DNA of 64,000 bases from Furcasterigmium furcatum (Eukaryota; Ascomycota; Sordariomycetes; Glomerellales; Plectosphaerellaceae). Each line of letters begins with the position of its first letter. The first letter of the stretch is position 1. Both the position numbers and the translations under genes were made by a program. Where the stretch lies: assembly GCA_001599815.1 (NCBI GenBank), contig BCIA01000008.1:62001-126000 (forward strand), read 5' to 3'. Under the pieces are notes generated by a model that was given only the letters and a program-made list of their open reading frames with translations, did no database searches and was not told the DNA's origin. Positions 22,828-33,790 of the stretch are shown one piece after another.

Positions 22828-25227
22828 TCATTGCTTCGGCTCCCAGGCCATGTTGTAGAAGTTCCAACCCACCCCATCAGGCAGAAAGGTGCCGGTCTGG
22901 TCATAGCCGCCCCATTCGAGCCACATGGTCGAGTCCGCCATCTCCGTGTTCGCATCAAGCGGCAACCCCGCGTCCATGGCCGGAGGCTGCTGGCCGGTAT
23001 CGCGCACCCGAAACTCGAGGCCGGACTTGATGATGTCGATGCTCTTCCGTATGCCCGGGGTCTGCTGCACTTCCTTCTCCAGCATGCTCAGGGTCGTTGC
23101 GAGGCGGTCGGATGCTGCGGCCGCCGCGTCGGCGTCAGGGTCCTGGGCCAGCTGTATCTCAATGGTGGCGGCGGTGTAGACGCAGTAGGAGATGAGATAT
23201 GTCTGGTTCTGGAAGTTGAAGGTCTTTCCGTAGGCCCTGAAGAACTCATTGACGCGAATGGCCTCTTCGACGCAAACTTCCTTGGCGCGGATGGCGAGGC
23301 TGTGGCCAGACAGCCGGGCGTTGGCGGACCACCGGAAGAACGGCCGGAACAGCAGGATCAACAGCGTTCGGCATAGGATGCTAGAGGGCAGTGAGCAAAT
23401 GACACGAAGCAGATGGGCAGACGACGTACTTTAGGCATAGGATGTGAGGAGGCGGGCAGAACGAGCGCGTGGTAATGTCGTCCAGTCGCAACACATCTGG
23501 GAGGTTGTGATAAAATGTGCGGAGATTGTCTTCCAGGTCCAGCACTGACTGCATTTTGAGGTTGTCGAGCTTTCCACTGTATATTGTGTTGTGTATCTCG
23601 TTCACGATCTGGCGAGGGTCAGCAGGGGCGTGGATCCGCAACGTGTTCAGAACATACCATGGATAGCCTGCAGAACCAAGAGAAGGTCACGGTGCAGTAC
23701 GACCTCGTTGCCGGGTAGATCTCTTCCATCTCGGCAATGTAGAATGGCCGCCATATTTCGGAGTCGTCTCCGTTGTCGACTGGGCGCGGGATCAGCATGG
23801 ACAACTTAAAGGGTTCGGGCCCGCCCTTTGGTCTACCTACACAGGCTGTCGGGGGGGAAGGGCATCTCCTGGAGTGACGGTGGTCGCCCTAAGCATAGAC
23901 TGATTGATCTTCAGGGGGCAACGTCAGCGCTGCGGCAGAGTTCCACGGTGGTGGCACGTACTTGTCCCACACATAAGCCGACATGTACACCCGCTTGACG
24001 GCTTCCAGGTCGTCTGGCTCCAGGCTGGACTGCAACAGCTCGTGGCTCTCGGTGAGATGCAGACCAAGATCTTTAATCATCCTTATTGCCTGGAACACGT
24101 TAGATCAAAGACTCCCAACGGGTGTCCAAGTGGCTGACCATGCCAGTGTACAGCCACCCCTCGCTGCTCCTGCCCACGGCGCACTGCCTCCCCCCGAGGA
24201 TAATAAGGCCCTGTATAGTCGAGATGCGCGGCTTGGTGCGGTCGAATTCCTCCAACAGCAAGATCTTGGCCTTCCTGAGAAAGTACTCACCCTTTTCGAA
24301 GCCGGCAAAGCGCTCGTCATCGGGCTTCGCATGGCGGCATGCATGGGCGTAGATGACATTCATCAGAAAAGGGGAGGAGTATGGGCCGGGGAGAACGACG
24401 TCTCGGTAGAAACCTGGGTGCACGCTTGTCAGCGGTGTGGTATAACTTCAGGTCGAGGACCTTACAGTGACGATAAACAGGGTTGTGGAGAGGCGCCTGC
24501 CATGTCAAGTATATCCCAAGGAGGACCGACGCTGCGTCCGCGCTGATGTCGCCGCCCGCTGCCAGGCTGGCGTGGGCGGACATCTCCCAGGACTTTTGGA
24601 ACCTCGACTGTGACGCGAGCCACTTTCTGTGGTAATCCGCGTCTGGAGGCGTCACGGGCCCGCTGCGGCCGGTAAGCTCGTCGTCGCCCCCCTCATGGCG
24701 TGTGTGGAATCGCGATGTGGCCCCGAAGTAGTGCAGCTATGGTCTTGTTAGTGAAGAGACCCGGGCACACGACGTGCCGTGAGTGAGTATTGTACCTCTC
24801 CATGCTCGTTGGTCATCAGCTCTGGCTCCTCGAGCCCATCTTTCTGGGATGCGCCTTCTGGCGTCAAACCCGTCAAGCTCGCCGACGACGCGATTCCCGA
24901 GGTCCCTCCCGGCGAAGGTTCAAGCTCACCGAGCTGTTGAGCCGCTTCGCTAACAATCTCGGAGAGCAGCTTGTCGCGATCCTCGGTGCCAAGAATGGAC
25001 AGTTTTCGCAGGGTCTGCTCCAGTTCCCGCACCCGCGCCTGTGTACTGGTGAGCTCCGAGCTGAGCCTCGTCGCCCCGGGGTCGCTGGGCTTGTACCAGC
25101 ATCTCTCGTCGGCCTTGATACAGTTCTGGCATGTCGGCTTCTCTCCACCGCAGCGAACCTTTTTTCGCCGGCACACCAGGCACGCGAATCCGTATCTGCG
25201 GCTTGATCGAGCTCTGGGTTCCATCAT
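22828..25227 (-). CDS. Zn(II)2Cys6 transcription factor with fungal-specific domain (NirA-like)
   Basis: Eight exons, read right to left: 25227-24796, 24736-24466, 24413-24139, 24089-23962, 23908-23841, 23779-23658, 23608-23430 and 23380-22828; 675 aa. The N-terminus has the six-cysteine binuclear zinc cluster (CLVCRRKKVRC...CQNCIKADERC, residues about 16-43), followed by a short coiled-coil-like linker (ARVRELEQTLRKL). The middle homology region includes LHYFGATSRF, YRHCFYRD, GMAIRMIKDLGLHL, YVWDKSISLCLGRPPSL and EIWRPFYI, the usual order of the fungal_trans domain in NirA/xylanolytic-type regulators. Most of these motifs appear only after splicing, which supports the junctions. It would bind CGG-containing sites in the nucleus. 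It is divergent from the AtuA-like gene (616 bp apart), so it may have controlled it. Confidence 0.93.
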
Positions 25228-25843
25228 CCGGTGGGTTTGCGGGGAGCTGCTCCGTCAAAAATCGGTGTCAAGCCGGCCGGCATGTGAGTGATCCAAAGCC
25301 CGATTCCCCTCGCGAAAGAAGATGAAGAAAAGGAAAAGGCGGCACGATCGCAATGTTAATCCCCGTCGCCGTCGCTGCGTCCCTCACCTGTCGGCGTCGT
25401 GATACGTGATGTGGGGCCGTCCGGGGTCTGAAGTGCTTCCTGGCTCGGCATCTACGGGGTCCACCTCGGCATCTTGCCGACTCGGCGAGCCGTAGTCCCA
25501 CAAAAGAAGCAACCTGCCGGAGGGTTCAACATAAAGGCAGCCTGCTCGAGTCCACACAAAACATCGGACACTCACCATTGCCGCACATGTCGATCCGGCC
25601 ACCCGGGGCTTGTCTGACTGCCGTCCTCTGAACAGCGACGGACAGTCGGGCCCGGTCCTCAGCACCCGCCGGGATGATACCGATCTCCGAGAAACCAGGC
25701 CGTCGGCTCTTGGCATAAGCTCGCCGCCGAATCATCCATAGCAATATAAATCATATTCAAAGTATTATTCGAGAGACCTGCTTCCGCTCCCCCGTGCCCT
25801 CCACACAGTAGCTTCACGGCAGCTTTACCCCCCGACCGCAAAC
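25228..25843. promoter_or_regulatory. Divergent promoter between regulator and AtuA-like gene
   Basis: A 616-bp region between two divergent starts. TATAAAT at 25745-25751 lies about 95 bp before the AtuA-like ATG. No further gene was seen. Shared control is inferred from the arrangement only. Confidence 0.5.
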
Positions 25844-27811
25844 ATGGCAGGCCCCAACTTTTCGATCCTGACGCCCAATGCCATGCTGGGCTATGGGTAC
25901 CGACTGGATCACTTCTGGTACGGCGTCGAAAAGTACAAGCCGGCTGCCATCATCGTCGACAGCGGGTCGACCGACGGCGGCCCCTACAAGCTCGGCATGA
26001 ACAAGATGACCTGCGGGCGGAAGGCGTATGTCCGAGACCTGACGCCGATGCTCGAGGCATGCTTCCACCGGAAGATCCAGGTGCTGATCAGCTCGGTTGG
26101 CGGCGACGGCAGCAACTCTCATGTGCAGGAGATGTAGTCAATCATGACGGAGATCGCCGCTGAGAGGGGCTTCTCGTTCAAGATTGCGACAATCTCGCAT
26201 CAGATTTCAAGAGATCTCGTGAAGGAGAGGATCGCCAGCCAGAACTGCCAGCCGTGCGGGCCCTTGCCGGACCTCCGCCTCGAGGATGTTGACAACGCTG
26301 TCGAATTGGTTGCGCAGATGGGCTCCGAGCCGTAGGTTCGACCTCCCTCTCGGCCAGTGCTGGATGCTGATGCAGGGTCTACAGATACGTCAAGGCCCTG
26401 GAATCCCGGCCAGATATCATTCTGGGCGGGCGCTCCTATGACCCGGCCCCCTTTGCGGGGTTCTGCCTGTTCAACGGGGTTTCGCCCGGGGCTGCATGGC
26501 ACATGGGAAAGATCATGGAATGCGGCAGCATCTGCGCTGTTCCCAAGGGGAGGTCTATGATTGCCACCATGAGCCAAGACTCTTTCGAGCTCGTGCCCCT
26601 GAACCCTCTGGAGAGATGCACGCCGCTCTCGGTGGCGGCACATACCCTCTACGAGAAGACACGACCCGATAGGCTGCCAGGTCCGGGTGGCGTGCTTCAC
26701 CTGGACGGTGCTGCTTACGAGCAGCTCCCTGACGGAAGGACTGTCCGTGTTTCTGGCGCCAAGTTCGTGCCGACCCCGGTGTACCAGGTGAAGCTTGAGG
26801 GCGTGGAGCGCCTCGGACACCGGACGATTTTCATCGGCGGCGTGCGAGACCGCATCCTCATCTCCCAGATCGACTCTTTCCTCCAGGCAGTGCGAGAATA
26901 CACCCAGAATCTGTACCCTGAGCTGGACAAGAGCGACAAATGCCGCCTGATCTATCACGTGTACGGGAAGAATGCCGTGATGGGGCCTCTCGAATCGGCA
27001 TCGTCCATCGTCCAACGTCCACGAGCTCGGCGTCATGGGCGAGGTCATTGCCGAGACGCGGGAGAAGTCACATGCCATTGCGAACAACGTCCGGACATCA
27101 CTGCTTCACATGCCGTACGAGGGACAGCTCGCCACGACCGGCAACTTTGCGTCGCCCCTGTCGCCGCACGAGCAGGATGCCGGGGAGGTGTTCCGCTTCA
27201 GCCTGTACCATCTGATCAATCTCCTCCCGGGCCAGGAGACGGATTTGTTCCCCGTTGCCCAGGAGACTTTAGAGGGCACCCTGAAAGCAGACGCCGAGGA
27301 GTCGCGGTTGACTGGACAAGAATGGGACGCTTTTGCCTCCATCGCGCCCAAGGAGATCAGTAAGTCTTCCACGCGCGTCCCGCGGGCCGATCGTATTATC
27401 GCTGACAACCCGGCAGTCCAAAAGAAGGCGCACGGCGGCGAAATCGAGATGATGGACCTGGCCAAGGTCATCAGGTCCAAGAACTCGGGCCCCTTCGAGC
27501 TGACCCTCGACATCATGTTCGACAACCAGGCCTCGTACGAGCGGGTCAAGGCCGCCGACCTGCTCGGGAACGATGTCATCAAGCGCCTGTACCAGCTGAA
27601 AGACGAGGATATTCTGGTCAATATGTACTTTGATCCTGCGTTTGCCTGGAAGTGCACCATCAAGCGGCCCTGGGCTCAGGGAAGCGTCGGCGAGCGGGAC
27701 ACTCTTGGAACCCAGCAGCACGCCCCGTTAGTTACTGAGCATCCGCGTGCCTGCGGTGAAGCGGAACTTAGGATGGAAGATTTAAACAGCCAGATCAGCC
27801 AGTCAGAATAG
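25844..27811 (+). pseudogene. AtuA-like (DUF1446) plus DUF4387 fusion gene, broken by a stop and a 7-bp duplication
   Basis: The gene starts at ATG 25844 with AtuA-type sequence (IIVDSGSTDGGPYKLG, SVGGDGSNSHVQEM). TAG at 26135-26137 interrupts the frame, but SIMTEIAAERGFSFKIATI continues it directly. Introns 26332-26384 and 27360-27416 are normal. The next conserved parts are LGGRSYDPAPF and YHVYGKNAVMGPLESASS. Here a tandem duplication CATCGTC-CATCGTC (26999-27012) shifts the frame; counting it once restores SNVHELGVMGEVIAETREK. The C-terminal part (GGEIEMMDLAKVIRSKNSGP, later TQQHAPL) is the DUF4387 domain. AtuA belongs to acyclic-terpene (citronellol/geranyl) utilisation in bacteria; fungal fusions are of unknown substrate. 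With two independent lesions it is probably a recent pseudogene, unless the assembly is wrong. Confidence 0.83.
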
Positions 27812-28577
27812 ATAAAGGGCGGTCGCAATAGACAAATGCATTGTATGGACTAGAGCCTGAGTCCTTAAGTCTATTGCCTGCCCCTTGGTACACCCTGCTC
27901 AGCCTACATTTCGTTCTTACATGTACTCTTCATTCTCTGTTTCCCCCCGGACTCAATCTGGGAAGCTGAGGGAAATGGCTCAGTTGCATATCCACCGAGC
28001 ATACTTAAAGACACATAGCCCAATAACCAGATGGCTTGCTACTTCTCAGTGACGATCCTTGTGCCCCGGAGATGGCTGTACCGGATCAAATGAATTGTCT
28101 GTTCTCATCCCGAGGCGGCAAGCAAACCGGAATCTTCGGTATCTTTCCGGACCTAAGGCCTTGCGGCGAGCCAAAGCTTACTGCCTCTCCCGAGTCATGA
28201 GGGCCGCGGCCACCTTCATTGCTGCTTCTATCTGTGGGGAGGTCCTCGGTATCTGGTTTCTGTGCCTCATTCTTACGCGACTCGGACAGAGAGTCTCCCT
28301 ACCCCATGGCCCCGGACGGCGGGGAGCCTGCTGTACGGGGTCCCCGGACTGGAGGACCGTATTAGCCCTCCGGCATCACCCCGAAGGAGGCTTGGAGGCT
28401 CTTCGTCGCCGAGAAGTCAGGACAAGCCGCCAACTACATAACCAGAGAGCTCGTCTTGCTTGGCAACACTCTACCCCCTGACATATCATTCTTGGCCTGC
28501 ATATCGTCTCCCTGGCATCTGCAAACCAAGACAAGACACATGACATAGCTCCGAACGGCTCCAAACTACAGCCCAAC
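27812..28577. other. Intergenic with a coding-like fragment near the MFS start
   Basis: About 765 bp. Most of it shows no gene. At 28366-28548 the plus strand has an open stretch of about 60 codons (EAWRLFVAEKSGQAANYITR, then ELVLLGNTLPPDISFL) ending in TAG, only 30 bp before the MFS ATG. An in-frame TAG sits just upstream. It may be the tail of a lost gene; I do not recognise the family. Confidence 0.4.
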
Positions 28578-30246
28578 ATGTCCCAGGCAGAAGAGCGCCA
28601 TACGGCACCCAAGGAAGATGTCCAAATGTTGGAAGAGCTGCAAGAGGGAAAGATGACGGCCTCGGGGTCGGCCCCGTCCAGGGTTGACCCTGATGCCCAA
28701 AAGTCACTGCTCCGCAAGCTCGACTACCGCATGATGCCCGTCTTTTTCATCATGTACTTCCTGAACCACTGTGAGTTCGCGCCGAAAGACTCTGTTATCA
28801 GCAGCGCTGACGCATCCTCCAGGGGACAGGAACGGGCTCCCGCAGGCTCGCCTCGACAACATCGAAGACGACCTGGGCCTCGTCGGGAACCAGTACAACG
28901 TCTGCATTTCCATCCTCTACGTGGGATACATGCTCGCCGGAATCCCGTCGAACATGCTCCTGACCCGCGTCAGACCGTCCGTCTACCTGGGGACGTGCAT
29001 GTGTGGCTGGGCCATCGTGTCGGGATGCACCGCGCTCGCGGACAACTACACCCACCTGCTCGTGTTGCGGTTCTTCCTCGGGTTCCTCGAGGCGCCGTTC
29101 TATCCGGGGGCCATCTATATCCTGAGCCGGTTCTATACGAAGCACGAGGTCCGTCGCCTTGCGCCTGGTTCCTCGTCTCCCGGGAAAGGGGCATGCTGAC
29201 GTTTTTTCTCCCAGGTCGCGACCAGACTCGCCATCCTGTACTGCGGCCAGCTCACCTCGAGCTCCTTCTCGGGCCTCCTGACGGCTGGCATCTTTGCGTC
29301 TCTTTCCGATAGATACGTGCTGCACGGCTGGAAGTGGTGAGTACCTGCAGACAGGACTTCACACGTCGACGGGCACTGACACGGCAGATCCAGGCTGTTC
29401 ATCATCGAGGGCTGCGCAACCTTCGGAGTCGCCATCATCGCCATCTTTCTGCTACCGGACGCCCCGGGCAAGACATCCTGGATGAGTGACGCCGAGAACG
29501 CATGCTCCCTGATCCGCCTGGAGGAGGACGACGTCAACCAGATGAAGCATGAGACGCCTCTCCAGGGCCTGATGAGCGCGCTCAAGGACTACAAGGTGTG
29601 GATGTTCATGCTGATGCAGAACATGCACTTCTCCGGCATGTCCTTCAACCAGTTCTTCCCGACCATTGTCGGCATGCTGTACGTATCTCCCTGATGCTCC
29701 CGAGGAAGAAGTCCAGGACTGACGGCCTGCAGAGGCTACAACCGCATCGTCACGCTGCTCCTGACCGCGCCGCCGTTCGTCTTCTCCGCGCTCTTCTCTC
29801 TCGCCTTCGCACGGTCTTCCGGATACTTCAACGAGCGCACCTGGCACATCGTGGGCGGCAACGCCCTCGGCATCGTCGGGTTTGTGCTCGCCTGCGCCAC
29901 TACGGGGACCGCGCCGCGATATGCCGCCTGCTTCCTGTTCGCGGCCGGCTCCTACTGCACCGGCAGCATCATCCTCGGCTGGGCCGCGACGAGCGTGACC
30001 GACTCCCACGAGAAGAAGGCCGTTACGATGGCCCTCGTCAACTTCTCGGCAGTCGGCGCGAACATCTATACGGCGTACCTGTGGCCCAAGTCTGACGGGC
30101 CGCGGTATCTCGTTGGCCTGGGTTCGAGCGCGGGCTTCTGTCTCATGTGCAGCGTGGTCGCCGTCGGCGCCTTCTTGGTTTTCAAGCGCCTGAACAAGAA
30201 GAGGCTCCGCATGAACACGTCGGAGGTCAAGCTGTACGCGCTCTGA
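28578..30246 (+). CDS. MFS transporter, allantoate/vitamin permease type (ACS family)
   Basis: Five exons: 28578-28770, 28823-29148, 29215-29336, 29394-29678 and 29733-30246; 479 aa. After a hydrophilic N-terminus comes RKLDYRMMPVFFIMYFLNHWDRNGLPQARL, where the intron lies inside the Trp codon. Then follow LYVGYMLAGIPSNMLLTRVRPS, FFLGFLEAPFYPGAIYILS, GWKWLFIIEG and GYNRIVTLLLTAPPF, as in Dal5/Tna1-type carriers. Introns are 52, 66, 57 and 54 bp. It should be a proton-coupled plasma-membrane importer of an organic anion, vitamin or nitrogen compound; substrate unknown. It sits between the AtuA-like pseudogene and a carboxylesterase, consistent with a former uptake-and-degradation cluster. Sequence divergence from the 18.9-kb MFS gene shows it is not a recent copy of it. 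Confidence 0.92.
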
Positions 30247-30414
30247 GGGGAGACGATCAGGGTGTCTTTTCGGGGCGGAATTCGACCTGGTCCTTTTATT
30301 CCCACACGCTGAGCCCTGCATCGCCGACAGCAAGGGATGGCTGCCTCTGCGTTTGAATCGTGATATTTTATGGCAGCAATAGTCTAAAACGAGGGTTCCG
30401 TTTCCGCCGACAGA

Positions 30415-32285
30415 TCATTCAGATGCCACGTCCATCACCGAGAGCAATTGCTCCCAAGAAGAATCTTCCGCAGTCTCTATCTTCCCTTCCGGGGTGTAAA
30501 GGAGATACTCTCGCGCATCCATCCCGGAACCGAGATCCTCGCCATAGATAAGCTTCAGAAGGGTGGCCCCAAGCCATTTCTTCAGGCCATCCCACTCCTC
30601 AGGGGTGAATCCGTAATGCCTCCTGGCCCACCACAGGTAGTTATCCGCTCCATGAGTCTGGGGAATGTTAGATTCTTATTGTAACCAAAGGTGTCGGCAC
30701 ACTTACTACTCCGGCTTCTTTTGGGTAGAACTTATCAAAGAACCCAGGGCGAAAGGCCACGTGATACCTTAGTATGTTCTCTGATGGAACACCGGCATCG
30801 AACAATTGCTTGCACAAGACTCGCACCGGGGCCCGTACTTGCACATCAGAGACGAGTCCCCCAAACGCGGCAATTCCTTGACCTTGGTATCGAGGGTGAG
30901 CGAGCAACCTGTCCACGATTTCAGGCGCGTAGTAGTTTTGGAGCCTGGCAGGTACCTCCGATTCTGTCTTGGGGGGCAACCATCTCGAGTATAGGTATTG
31001 CTAGGCTTAACGTTAAAAACTTGAACTCCTTGACGGACACGGACTACTTACTTCCGTGACGGTTTCACCCGCCATTAGACGATAACCGCGATCTCGGAAA
31101 AGCTTGGCAAAGGTGCCGTCTCGAAACCGTCGAGTCATGTCAGCGTGGATGAAGTCGCCATCTGTAACAGCCCTGAAGTTGGACACTTTGAGCCTCGACA
31201 ACACAGCGACCAAGTCTGCAGTGGATACTCTTCTGAGAGCTTCGAGGCGTTGCTTCGACGGTAGAGATTCAGCTATGCCAAAGGCTTCGTAGACCTCTTG
31301 TAGTTGCGAGTTTGCTGGTTCCAGTCAGTGAAACAATTCCAAGTCCATCTCAATCGTGTTTCCTTACCTTGGTCCCTTGTTTTGGGCTGAGCCTGAGTTC
31401 CTGTCAGTACATGTAGCTGGTGCTCTCTTTGAAGCACGCTGCGAAAACTTACGGGGATGGCGTTGGAGCATAGGAAGGCGTTTTTGAACAATGGACTGTC
31501 TCCGCTCGTGTGTAGCAATTCATACTGCAGATGCGCATGTGCCGAGAACCCGCCAGCGCTGTGTCCGAGAAGCGTCACGCGCGAGGGGTCACCCCCGAAA
31601 TGCGAGATCGTGGCCTGGACCCATTGCAATGCTGCTCGTTGATCCTAAGCCACTATTAGTACTGTCCACGTACGTTCAGAAAGGCACCGGGGAAGATTTA
31701 CCCAGAATCCAAAATTGCCATCGACATCATCGCCGGCTAGGAAGCCAAAGATGTTTAGTCGATAACCAATTGAAACCACAATAGCCCTGAGACCAACTCC
31801 ATTGGGAGACAGCAGCTCATCGGGATGCAGTCTGTCTGCGACAGATGGACTTCCGATCTGGAACCAACCGCCATGGATGTAGACGAGCACCGGCCAACTT
31901 TCCCCTGAAGCTGGCTTTTGCGAAGGGGTCCAAATGTTGGCGACGAGACAATCCTCTGAGAACTTTACAATGCATTTGTTAGCTGCCAGAACCAGCCAAG
32001 TTTGCGCAGTAAACGAAAACTCACAGTCCCGCCGGGAACATGATTGAGGACTTTTCCATCAATCACGTACTCCTCCTGAGGACAGATATCTCCAAACTTC
32101 GTGCAGTCTCGAGGGTCGCCATTAATGCAATACGAGTAGTCAACCGGCAGTGGTGCTGGCTTCTTCCACCTGTTTTGTCCGGTGGGCGGTTGCGCGTAAG
32201 GGACGCCAAGGAACCGGCAGACACCGTTGTCGTCTTGTGTTCCTCGTATGATACCCAAAGTACCTACGGGGATCGTAACCTCCAT
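30415..32285 (-). CDS. Type B carboxylesterase (alpha/beta-hydrolase)
   Basis: Seven exons, right to left: 32285-32025, 31962-31702, 31644-31453, 31392-31368, 31314-31052, 31000-30707 and 30657-30415; 512 aa. It has the family's opening RGTQDDNGVCRFLGVPYAQPP, the EDCLVANIW motif, the oxyanion-hole stretch VYIHGGWFQIG and the nucleophile elbow LLGHSAGG (Ser about 203). The later EVYEAFGIAES and THGADNYLWW segments appear only after splicing; the His in THGAD is in the right region for the catalytic base. One exon is only 25 bp. No signal peptide is visible, so the enzyme is probably intracellular. It would hydrolyse carboxylic esters; the substrate is unknown. Convergent with the neighbouring MFS gene, with only 168 bp between the coding ends. 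Confidence 0.92.
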
Positions 32286-32691
32286 GGTGAAATAGGTCGT
32301 TTGTGTGCAGCCTCGTCGATTCTGGCTCAGTGCACGGGAGGGGATGTATGCAACTCTTGTCGCAAGGTCGGTGCCAGAAGAATAGCCGAGGTCGGCCTCG
32401 ATTGGTGATTGGACCGAGCCCGGCGCCGGAGCTGACCAATAGATGATTTGCTATAGGTAGTACCCGTCCGGCCTGGTGTCGTGCTTGATGGAACTTCTCA
32501 TCTTTCGGGGTCGGGAGATAAGACTGCATAACGTCCCACGCCAAGCCGCATCATTCTTGGGACCGTCCGCGCGATAAATGAGGGAGGTGCTTCGCTTCTA
32601 ACCTGGAGTCTATTAAGATCTATCCCGCGAACCCAATTGCAACGTGTGAACGAGAAACGGAGCGCGGGTCTCTGCTGCATGGCCGTGTCCG
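32286..32691. other. Intergenic, no gene seen
   Basis: About 405 bp between two minus-strand genes: carboxylesterase promoter on the left, 3' UTR of the next gene on the right. Confidence 0.6.
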
Positions 32692-33790
32692 CTACGCGCG
32701 ACAGGCATCAAAACTATTCCACGGCATCTGCAAATGCCAGTCGGTCAGGGAAGCCACCTGCTTGCCGTTCACATGCCTATTGGCCTTGTAGAAGACGGTT
32801 TCGTACGGGTGCAGGTTGGCTCCGAAGTATGCGTCGTTGAACCAAAAGTCTGCCGCCTCGGGATGCGAGTCGCAATACTCCTGTGCCGATTCCGCGGTGT
32901 GGGACGCGGCCATGAGAGCCTCGACTTGATATCCGGCGCCGGTGATGAGACCCGTCGTGCCAATCTCGGAGTGGATAGCAGACTCCTTGGTCTCGTAGCA
33001 GTGGGACATGCCGACCGGGTCGTCTTTGGTGCCATATTTGTCGTCCACCGAGGGTTTGGCGCGTGCGGGATCCAGCAATATGCCCATGCCAATGTCGTCT
33101 GTAGCGAATATCATGGACTGGAGATGTGGTCTGGGCTTGCAGTTCAAGGTGACACCGACGAGCTGTTGTCTCATGTTAGCACTGAGATGATGAGTGATCC
33201 CTGATGGCCTTTTGCTTCTCACCTTGGTCGTGTCCGTGACCCTGTCAAGGAATAGATCCGTCCAGCAGGCCGATGTCCAAATCGGCAGGAAGGGTCCGCG
33301 GAGACTCGCATTCATGGTGATGAACCGCTTGTACTTCTTCCACAAGTCGTCCTTTCGGAGAACCTCCCCGATGGCACCGAGGTCGAAGCATGTGTTTGGG
33401 CGTTTGACGACCTGGATGTTAGGGAGGGCCGGTACTTCGTCGGCCATGTCCGTCTCGCCGTTGAAGACGAAGACGAAGTCTGCCGCATCGTGAAGGCCTT
33501 TCTCGAGGAAAAACTGTATGTTTTCCCGGCCAGCCTCAGACTCGGCGTATGCGTAGACGATCAATGGCCTCTCTTTTGGCGTAGCGCCATGAGAGGGGCC
33601 TGGAGAAGTTTGGAGGTCAGGCCTGGACGGGCCATAGTGCTAGAGAGGGAGGGGATTCTTAGTAGCCACCGATGGTGCTGCGTCAAGGTCTGCCTACCTT
33701 CGTTTTGCTCGAGAACTGGAGCGCGACTATCCAGGTCAGGGCGAGGCCTATCAAAAGAACCGCCCATATTTTTGGATTCGCCTGCACCAT
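32692..33790 (-). CDS. Type II membrane protein of unknown family, possibly glycosyltransferase-like
   Basis: Exons 33790-33698, 33639-33223 and 33162-32692; 326 aa. The start region is a signal anchor (IWAVLLIGLALTWIVALQF) followed by a Pro/Ser-rich stem, the usual layout of Golgi type II enzymes. The lumenal domain begins PLIVYAYAESEAGRENIQFF and includes FVFVFNGETD, RPNTCFDLGAIGEVL, KRFITMNASLRGPFLP, LVGVTLNCKPRPHLQSMIFA and HPYETVFYKANR. These look strongly conserved and remind me of uncharacterised eukaryotic proteins sometimes grouped loosely with glycan-synthesis enzymes. No DxD-type motif can be assigned with certainty. Function is therefore unknown; a role in the secretory pathway is inferred from the anchor only. 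Confidence 0.8.
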
